NCBI GenBank assembly: GCA_030685235.1
Contig: MU839111.1
Coordinates: forward strand, 248,001 to 312,000
Direction of reading: 5' to 3'
DNA from: Copromyces sp. CBS 386.78
Taxonomy: Eukaryota; Ascomycota; Sordariomycetes; Sordariales; Sordariaceae
Length of the DNA: 64,000 nucleotides
In this document: positions 58,486 to 64,000 of the stretch, one piece after another
Position numbering within the stretch: the first letter of the stretch is position 1
Layout of the letters: every line of letters starts with the position of its first letter
Translations under genes and position numbers: made by a program
Notes under the pieces: generated by a model
What the model was told of the DNA's origin: nothing
The model's database searches: none
What the model saw: the letters and a program-made list of their open reading frames with translations, nothing else

Positions 58486-59310
58486 ATGCCTCCCAAAGCC
58501 GCTGCTTCTGCTGAGGGCGCCACTTCTGGCCCTGTCATCAATGGCCAGACTCTCACTTCGAAGGAGCTCCAGGTCGTCTGCGCCATCCTGCAGAACTTGA
58601 CCACCAAGATTGACGCCAATTGGGACGAGGTCGCGAAGTCCCTTGGCCAACAGAATGCAAAGAGTGCCAAAGAGTCCTGGCGCGTGTTGCGCAAGAAGTG
58701 CAACCTAAACCTGGATGGTCTTCCTGATGGCGCTGCCGCTGGCGCTGTCCTTACCAGCGCGAAGAAGGCGGTTTCTGCTGCTGGCACCGATGGCTCTGAC
58801 GCCGGAGCCACCCCCGTCAAGCGTGGCCGTGGTAGACCCCCCAAGAAGGCCATGATGCTTACCCCCGGCAATGGTGGCGATGACGACGCCGCCCTCTCTA
58901 CCCCCGGTACAGCTTTGGGTAACATGTCTCTCGGCGACATGACTCCCGAGACACCCTCGAAGATCGGCTCAGGCATCAAACGCAGCGCCGAGGAGGCCGA
59001 CCCCGACGCGATCCTCTTCGAGGAGACTCCTGCCAAGAAGAAGCCGGCTCCTCGCAAGCGTTTGACGGCCAAGCAAAAGGCTGAGCTGGCGGCGAACAAG
59101 GCCGAGATGGCTTCTGCCCAGAAGGCCGAGATGGCGGCTGCTGCTACCGCTCTCGCTGCTGCCGTTGACGATCCCGTTACTGCCGGTGATTCCATCCATG
59201 TTGCGACGGATGGTTTCTCTCATGTTGAGGAGGCCATCGCCGACACCCTTGCTGCCGATGCGAATGAGGCCGCTGACCTTGTCGGTGGCATCGATCCTGG
59301 CGAGATCTAG
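58486..59310 (+). CDS. Myb-like/AT-hook nuclear protein, plus-strand copy
   Basis: The product is 274 residues, the best-preserved member. The domain reads LQVVCAILQNLTTKIDANWD, then EVAKSLGQQNAKSAK and SWRVLRKKCNL. An AT-hook core follows (VKRGRGRPPKKAMML), then LSTPGTALGNMSLGDMTPE, TPSKIGSGIKRSAEEADPD, EETPAKKKPAPRKRLTAKQK and an Ala/Glu helix. The end is DPGEI followed by TAG. GTATGT begins with the next base, so a 3'-UTR intron occupies 59311-59381 (TACTGAC branch, ACCAG acceptor). The leader holds at least one intron (GTAAGTT donor near 58,340; ACCAG acceptor near 58,460). It is the only intronless-subfamily member on this strand, which fits inversion of a duplicated unit. Confidence 0.82.
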   Translation: MPPKAAASAEGATSGPVINGQTLTSKELQVVCAILQNLTTKIDANWDEVAKSLGQQNAKSAKESWRVLRKKCNLNLDGLPDGAAAGAVLTSAKKAVSAAGTDGSDAGATPVKRGRGRPPKKAMMLTPGNGGDDDAALSTPGTALGNMSLGDMTPETPSKIGSGIKRSAEEADPDAILFEETPAKKKPAPRKRLTAKQKAELAANKAEMASAQKAEMAAAATALAAAVDDPVTAGDSIHVATDGFSHVEEAIADTLAADANEAADLVGGIDPGEI

Positions 59311-59381
59311 GTATGTTCCCTTCCTGGTTTCTTGTCTTCAGGCTTGGATGTTGGAACGGTTACTGACGTCTTTATGACCAG
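59311..59381 (+). other. 3'-UTR intron touching the stop codon (58.5-kb gene)
   Basis: TAG at 59308-59310 is followed at once by GTATGT. The branch is TTACTGACG and the acceptor ACCAG before ATTCACC. Confidence 0.65.
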
Positions 59382-61300
59382 ATTCACCTTCAACCGCGAC
59401 GACCGATATACGCCGTACGGACACGACTAGCAATCAAACCCGGAAATGTCTCCCCATGGTTGTCGATCGGATTTTCCTTTGGTGTTCTCTGTTCTGGAAC
59501 TTTTGGAGTTCAGCTCTGGTGACACTTTCTGGTTGGAGTCAGGTTAGACTAGAATTCCTGGAGTTGGTTGCGCAGGAGTTATAAAGGCGGTGTTGCTTCC
59601 CTTTCCATTTTGGCTTCATACAAGCGCCGAGTTGGGGGTTGTCGTCTTTGGTCGGTTTTCGGTTGCATACCTAGGTACGATAGTGCATTCATTAGCTCGG
59701 CGTTCTCGTTGGTCATGGCATTGTATCAGGCTCAGCGTTAGAAGATCTCTTCTTTGCCTTCGTATAGCATGATCGTTGGTTGACACGCGTCATGGTTGGC
59801 ATTATCTTTGTTGCTTTCCCTTGTGTCTGTTTGGCAACGGAAATGCTGATGGTGGATGGAAGTACAAGGAAAGACAGAGAGATCTTGCTACAATGGAAAG
59901 GGTCATGGTCGTACCTAGAGGTAACTGCCTGTGCCAGCTATCGTGAATGCCAATTGACGCAATGCAATCTCCCATGTCACGAATCGAGGAAGCTTTGGTG
60001 CACATGAATGGGGGGCACCTTCCATCCAACTGAGGTGCCCACAGCCCCTGAATTTGACCCACTTTTTTTCTTGCAGCTTGCAGGCGGCAAAGCCGATAGA
60101 CACCTGGTGGACACTCGTCAGTCATTTTGTCAGCGCACGAATTGAATGCAAAACGGCCTTGTTTCGCTAACTAACTTGGACGGGTAAATCTTTTGATAGT
60201 CGGTATTATTGCGTACAGAAAGTGCTTGTGCATGCTGCAATGCTGGTCCCAGTGCGGCACATCTGTTGGCGAGACAGAAACTTGCAGCTGCACCTAGGTA
60301 GGTAGCGGGCCCGACACTGGTCCGCGACTCGACGGGTATTAATCTTGTGAACTGCGGAGTATTGAGAAACATGGAAGGTGTTGGTTGATGCATCATTCAT
60401 TCCATGTTAAAGATAAGCTGTTTTTGTGTGACAATGGTTCGCAAGATGCGATCGTTTGTACAATCACAAAGCAATGTTGATGACCATTACTACAAAGTAC
60501 GGCGGCAGGTTTCCATCAAGCGAGTCACAACTCGTAAAAGTTACTGCAAGGTCTGAGAAAGAGTTACCAAGTGAAAAGCAAAATCGATTCGATCCTCAAC
60601 ACCTCACCTGTCGAGGTTCTATCAAAGCTATTCCATCCATTGATCCATGATGCACGAGTCCTGCAATACTGCCAAGAACGAAAGAACCAGCAGTCCAGAT
60701 CAGAAACTAGACCGGAACAGACCAAGACTAGACCATGAACCATCATTTCCATTTCCATAAAGAGCCAGCCAAAACACCGACGGATGCTAATACCAAATGC
60801 CCCAATACCAGACCAAGCAACAACCCAATCCCTTTCGCCCCCACTCCCCTAACTGCCAACTCCATGCTAGAAACAAAAGCCGAAAGTAAAAGGTGAAAGT
60901 GCTCCAGAGATGTTGAAGACGTCGAAAGCCCAATAGGTTGTGAGTGAGTGATTGAATGGCATCAACCATGTAAGGCGTGTCCACCACAAATGTCCATACC
61001 AGCCAGCGAAATATGAAAAAGTCCGTTAAAAGTTCAAGCCATAATCCATCCCTTATGTCCATGTCGTATGCAGATCCATTCGTAAGCGATGAAAGAGTGA
61101 GAAGATGTCCATCCGTCCGTTCTTATGCCCATGCCCGTAACCTTCAGATCAATGCCGGTAGTCCAAGTCAAGTCGAAATTGAACTTGTACTTGTTAAGAA
61201 CGGTTCCGATGGTTGTTAAGGCTGAGAAAGACAGCAACGAGTAGTTCCTGGCAAAAAACCAACGAACCACCGTAGCCAAGACGGAAGCGACTCATGACCC
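59382..61300. other. intergenic between the two subfamilies
   Basis: The first about 200 bases are the 3'-UTR exon of the 58.5-kb gene. The rest has no supportable gene. The bases just below 61,308 are the 3' flank of the minus-strand gene at 62.0 kb. Confidence 0.45.
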
Positions 61301-61307
61301 GGTGAGA

Positions 61308-62025
61308 TTAGATCTCGTTAGGGTACATGTAGTCGTCGAGACTATCAAACACAACCAGTCAGTACAGGTACCTTACTTTGATCATCCGGCATTTGAGACT
61401 CGGCAGACACTCACCCATCATCATACTCCTCCTTGACCTTGCTGTCCGCAGCCTCGGTCTTCAGCTTCTTCTCGGGAGATTCCTTGACATCATCATCGTC
61501 ATCCGAGTCGATGACCAAGGGAGCAGTCTTAGCCGCAGCTTTCTTGCCACGACCGGTGCCGGGAGTCTTCTTGACGCCGCTGCCGGGGGCGGCGCGCTTG
61601 CGCTTGGACGGGATAGTGGTGGCACCGCTATCGGAACCGGCCGCCGCGGAAGATCCCTCCTTGCGACGGAGCTTCTGGAGATGCTGCCTATAACGCGAAA
61701 AATGGTTAGCCGGGCTGTCTGATCAGAAAGTGGTTATGTAGAGCCAAGTTGAAATGAAAGGTAGGTGAAGCAAAACAAAAACGGACGAGCGCATGAAGCT
61801 ATGAAGAAAAGCAGACGCGAACGAGAGGTGGTTAGTAGCAGCGTACTTCACCGCCTTGGGAGTGCAAGTGTATCCCAGAGCATGCATGCGCGCGGCAAGG
61901 CTCCTGTAGGTGTCCTCGCCGGGAAGCATCTCCTCGACGACGCAGCCGATCAGGTGCTTATCGGCGTTGTGATTCCAGGTCATTCTGGTCTCGGAAGAGA
62001 TCTTTTCGGCATCCGAGTCTCCCAT
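61308..62025 (-). CDS. Myb/SANT-like nuclear protein, common 3' exons of the first-exon array
   Basis: Exons are 61847-62025, 61415-61687 and 61308-61341 (161 aa). Donors are GTACGC and GTGAGT, and the acceptors are TATAG and GATAG. The domain reads MTWNHNADKHLIGCVVEEML, then YRSLAARMHALGYTC. Helix 3 crosses the phase-2 intron as TPKAVKQHLQKLRRKEG. The tail is IPSKRKRAAPGSGVKK, RGKKAAAKTAPLVIDSDDDD and EYDDGLDDYMYPNEI. The intron position and the x-E-I end match the 44.8-kb gene. The promoter and leader upstream of 62,025 look complete (CT- and CA-rich, ATCCACCATGG context), but no clear TATA box is seen. Three other first exons further upstream have donors that fit the same acceptor. Confidence 0.8.
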
Positions 62026-62253
62026 GGTGGATGAATGATGGCTGGAGAGTAGACTTGGTGGTGATTGTTGTAGGTGATGGTGGGGTGGAAGTTGGTAGGT
62101 AGGTGAGTTGCAAGAGGGAGGGAGGAGAGAAGTGGCTCGAATCGGGAAGGGGAATTTGATGGAACCAAAAAGAGGGGCAAAGGTGAGGACTGTATGAGGT
62201 GCCCAACCGCCCACTCGAGCAGAACACGGCAGAAAAAGCAGCAAGAAGCTTAC

Positions 62254-62447
62254 AGGACCGCAGTCTGAGAGTAATTATACCCCTTCGATGCCACGCGCTT
62301 CAGAATCTTGTCCCACTGCGACTTGTTGGGAAGCGCCTCCACCATGACAGCTTGGAGCAACGTCAGATGCGCTTCGTGGTCCCACGTGGTAGGCTTGGAA
62401 GCCTTCGCGACGAAGAAGACGTCCTGGTCCCGGCCCTCATCCTCCAT
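62254..62447 (-). CDS. alternative Myb-like first exon D
   Basis: The ATG at 62447 opens 64 residues: an acidic start, then TTWDHEAHLTLLQAVMVEAL, NKSQWDKILKRVASKGYN and YSQTAVL. The exon ends in phase 2 at a GTAAGC donor (62,253). Its own second exon is not visible. Joined to 61,687 it would read TAVLQHLQKLRRK, a complete third helix. A TATA-like TACAAATA lies at 62572-62579, 132 bp upstream. Just before it, GCAGCACTATCCAAACTCCG resembles the start of the common second exon, suggesting duplication of a promoter-exon-intron unit. Read-through splicing to the 62.0-kb exon is also possible in frame. Confidence 0.5.
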
Positions 62448-62571
62448 TTTGAAGGGCTGAGCAGATTGATTCTTTTGTGAAGCGCGAGCAGAAGGCGGAG
62501 TTTGGATAGTGCTGCGATATTGTTGCTGGTGATGTGGAAAAGTGAGAGAGCGGGGAGGGAAGTGGGAGGGA

Positions 62572-62579
62572 TATTTGTA
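62572..62579 (-). promoter_or_regulatory. TATA-like box before exon D
   Basis: TACAAATA on the minus strand, 132 bp upstream of the exon D ATG. It is weaker than the boxes of B and C. Confidence 0.35.
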
Positions 62580-62618
62580 CTCCATGGGAAAGCAAACGGG
62601 GAGCTGGTCTCGACGTAC

Positions 62619-62776
62619 AGGAGGGCAGAGTCTGTAAAGGTATGGCCCTTGGGACTAAGAAGCCCAACAATATCCTTCATATCAGACGCCGTGGGACGGA
62701 AATGCTCAAACATCGCCAACATAATGTCCTCGTGCGTCTTTTGATCCCACCTGGTCAAGCTTCGCTGCGCAGACAT
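62619..62776 (-). CDS. alternative Myb-like first exon C
   Basis: The ATG at 62776 opens 52 residues (MSAQRSLTRWDQKTHEDIML, then AMFEHFRPTASDMKDIVG and GHTFTDSALL). It ends in phase 2 at a GTACGT donor (62,618). Joined to 61,687 it would read SALLQHLQKLRRK. A TATAAA box is at 62911-62916, 140 bp upstream of the ATG. An in-frame alternative is splicing to an ATCGCAG acceptor near 62,505, which would fuse it to exon D in one protein with two domains. Confidence 0.5.
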
Positions 62777-62910
62777 ATTGGCTGAGTTGGAGATGGTTGG
62801 AATTGTGCTGAGGCTGGGATGATCGAGCTGTTGCAAACTGCCAAGGATGGACGGTGTAGGTTGCGGGGGAGAAGGAGGAGAGGAAAGTGGGAGAAGAAAG
62901 GGAGATGAAA

Positions 62911-62916
62911 TTTATA
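62911..62916 (-). promoter_or_regulatory. TATA box before exon C
   Basis: TATAAA on the minus strand, 140 bp upstream of the exon C ATG. A comparable box precedes exons B (137 bp) and D (132 bp, variant). Confidence 0.5.
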
Positions 62917-63022
62917 GCACAAACAGATAGTGCCGGCTCGAGACCAGCTGTGGGGGTGGATCTGGTGCCCCCGAGTTCGCGAAAACGTGGAAAGATGCCT
63001 GCCTGCTTCGATAACCACCTAC

Positions 63023-63162
63023 CTAATAGCGTTCCACTTTATTTGGTGACCCCGACGTTCCATAAAGTCCACGATCGAGGCCTGCATCGCCGGGGTAATC
63101 GGACCAGTCGCGGCCATGTACGCCTGGAACAGGTCGTCGCGGATATCCTCCCACTTGGGCAT
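63023..63162 (-). CDS. alternative Myb-like first exon B
   Basis: The ATG at 63162 opens 46 residues (MPKWEDIRDDLFQAYMAATG, then PITPAMQASIVDFMERR and GHQIKWNAI). It ends in phase 2 at a GTAGGT donor (63,022). Joined to 61,687 it would read WNAIRQHLQKLRRK. A TATAAAA box is at 63293-63299, 137 bp upstream. It has the shortest leader into the domain; the core Trp is residue 4. No downstream exon of its own is visible before exon C's promoter. Confidence 0.5.
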
Positions 63163-63292
63163 TTTGGTTGCAAAGCGAGGTCGTCGAAGTAATGCAGGTT
63201 TTTGTAGTTGGGGCGTGGGCGACGCTGACGCTTGTAGTGTTTGGGGGAAAAGGAAGAGAACTCGGAGGCAGCGAGAGGCAACAAAGGAGGGG

Positions 63293-63299
63293 TTTTATA
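63293..63299 (-). promoter_or_regulatory. TATA box before exon B
   Basis: TATAAAA on the minus strand, 137 bp upstream of the exon B ATG, in a C/T-rich leader. Confidence 0.5.
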
Positions 63300-63388
63300 G
63301 TGTCGAGTCTTTAAGCCACTCGGCAAGACATAACGATCAAACTATGCCAGAGAAGGAGCACCAAATAGGTCCACCGCAAGTAGCTTAC

Positions 63389-63494
63389 CGGTGCTTCCAG
63401 ATGAAATTAGGCTCTCGGCGAGAGCTGTGCAGAGGGCCGAGTGAGCATCATTGTTCCACTTGCCCTCCTTGGGGATCTCGTCGACGTTAGACAG
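63389..63494 (-). pseudogene. truncated Myb-like first exon A, no ATG
   Basis: The frame KWNNDAHSALCTALAESLIS matches helix 1 of exons B-E, but it stops at a GTAAGC donor (63,388) in phase 1, without helix 2 or 3. Where the other copies have ATG, this one has CTG at 63492-63494 in a good context (CCACCTGTCT). A TATAAAA box is at 63657-63663, 169 bp upstream. It is probably a decaying copy. Use of CTG as a start is possible but would give only about 35 residues before a phase that does not fit the common acceptor. Confidence 0.4.
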
Positions 63495-63656
63495 GTGGCG
63501 AGGTGGCGAGGTTTGTTGGGCGAAGAGCGTAGATTGCGCTGCTTTCGACTGGCTTGTGAGTTCAATGTAAGCTGCAAGAGATTTGACGGCTAGAGGAAGG
63601 CAATATAGTTGAAGTTGATCTCGGGGTGATGGGGAGAGCTTGAGGTTATGGTCACG

Positions 63657-63663
63657 TTTTATA
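63657..63663 (-). promoter_or_regulatory. TATA box before truncated exon A
   Basis: TATAAAA on the minus strand, 169 bp upstream of the CTG that replaces the start codon. The wider spacing than in B-D fits a copy no longer under selection. Confidence 0.4.
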
Positions 63664-63699
63664 CGCGAAAGAAGGGGGAAGGAAACTTTCAACTCAACA

Positions 63700-64000
63700 C
63701 GAACACTGATCTCACTTTTCACAACGGGTAACGAATAGGAAACGAAAGATAACAGAAAGAGGTTACTTTATACATGTAAGTATGCTGCTCGTAACCATAC
63801 TATAAAGCAAGCCGGAGCGGCGAAATACCATGGTCGAACGTCGAAAAAACGTACTCGATACCTGCTCGAAAACTAAAACACACACCAACTGCCACCTCCT
63901 AGCACGTTTGGAGGGGGAGGACCGGGACCGGGACCAGGACCAGGACCTATAGCCGAAACACACAGAATCCCATTAAACACAACCAGAAACGCCTGTCAAC
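63700..64000. other. window end, no gene seen
   Basis: No coding sequence is recognised. A G/A-rich stretch with GGACCGGGACC repeats lies at 63,917-63,943. The array could continue beyond the window. Confidence 0.4.

Noticed and set aside
1..64000. CRISPR arrays, bacterial-type operons, insertion sequences
   Set aside because: The genome is eukaryotic. No regularly spaced repeats or transposase motifs were seen, and the repeats present are short tandem or gene-duplication blocks.

Overview
The window comes from a filamentous ascomycete, most likely Neurospora (N. crassa or a close relative). The evidence is short introns (about 50-130 bp) with GTAAGT/GTATGT donors and CTAAC-type branch sites, GC-rich coding regions, CT-rich 5' leaders, and a conserved gene set that includes a 171-aa cytochrome c oxidase subunit 5 and a fungal Suz12.

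Layout. Positions 1-12.9 kb are gene-poor and hold a decayed gene (4.48-6.26 kb) and two small coding relics (7.26-7.58 and 8.09-8.15 kb). Positions 12.9-41.6 kb are a housekeeping block: SF3b subunit 2 (minus), a SLY41/TPT-type transporter (plus), mitochondrial FAD glycerol-3-phosphate dehydrogenase (minus), a weak hypothetical gene (minus), COX5 (minus), a giant Mus7/MMS22-family protein (plus), a mitochondrial AAA ATPase (plus) and the PRC2 subunit Suz12 (minus). The Suz12 C-terminus gains a PHD-like finger only after a short last exon is spliced on.

Positions 44-63.7 kb are the unusual part: a cluster of at least eight related genes for small basic, probably nuclear proteins with an N-terminal Myb/SANT-like three-helix domain. 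One subfamily (44.8 and 62.0 kb) has a phase-2 intron inside the third helix. The other (49.9, 51.5, 53.8, 56.8 and 58.5 kb) has an uninterrupted coding exon, an AT-hook or basic linker, ETPAKKK and TAKQK motifs and an Ala-rich tail. Proteins of both subfamilies end in x-E-I followed directly by the stop. The second subfamily carries UTR introns, including a 3'-UTR intron that begins 0-37 nt after the stop, and its promoters share a duplicated block with a GTCACGC/GCGTGAC inverted repeat and a CCAAT box.

Upstream of the gene at 62.0 kb lie three further Myb-like first exons (62.4, 62.8 and 63.2 kb) and a truncated fourth (63.5 kb). Three of the four have a TATA-like box 132-140 bp before the ATG. 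All three intact copies end in phase-2 donors compatible with the single downstream acceptor at 61,687. This looks like a tandem alternative-first-exon array, or a set of young gene fragments, that swaps most of one DNA-binding domain onto a common basic tail. It is the best candidate here for an undescribed system.

How sure: the housekeeping genes are confident. Exon boundaries were read by eye from splice consensus and frame. The regulatory reading of the Myb-like cluster is inference.
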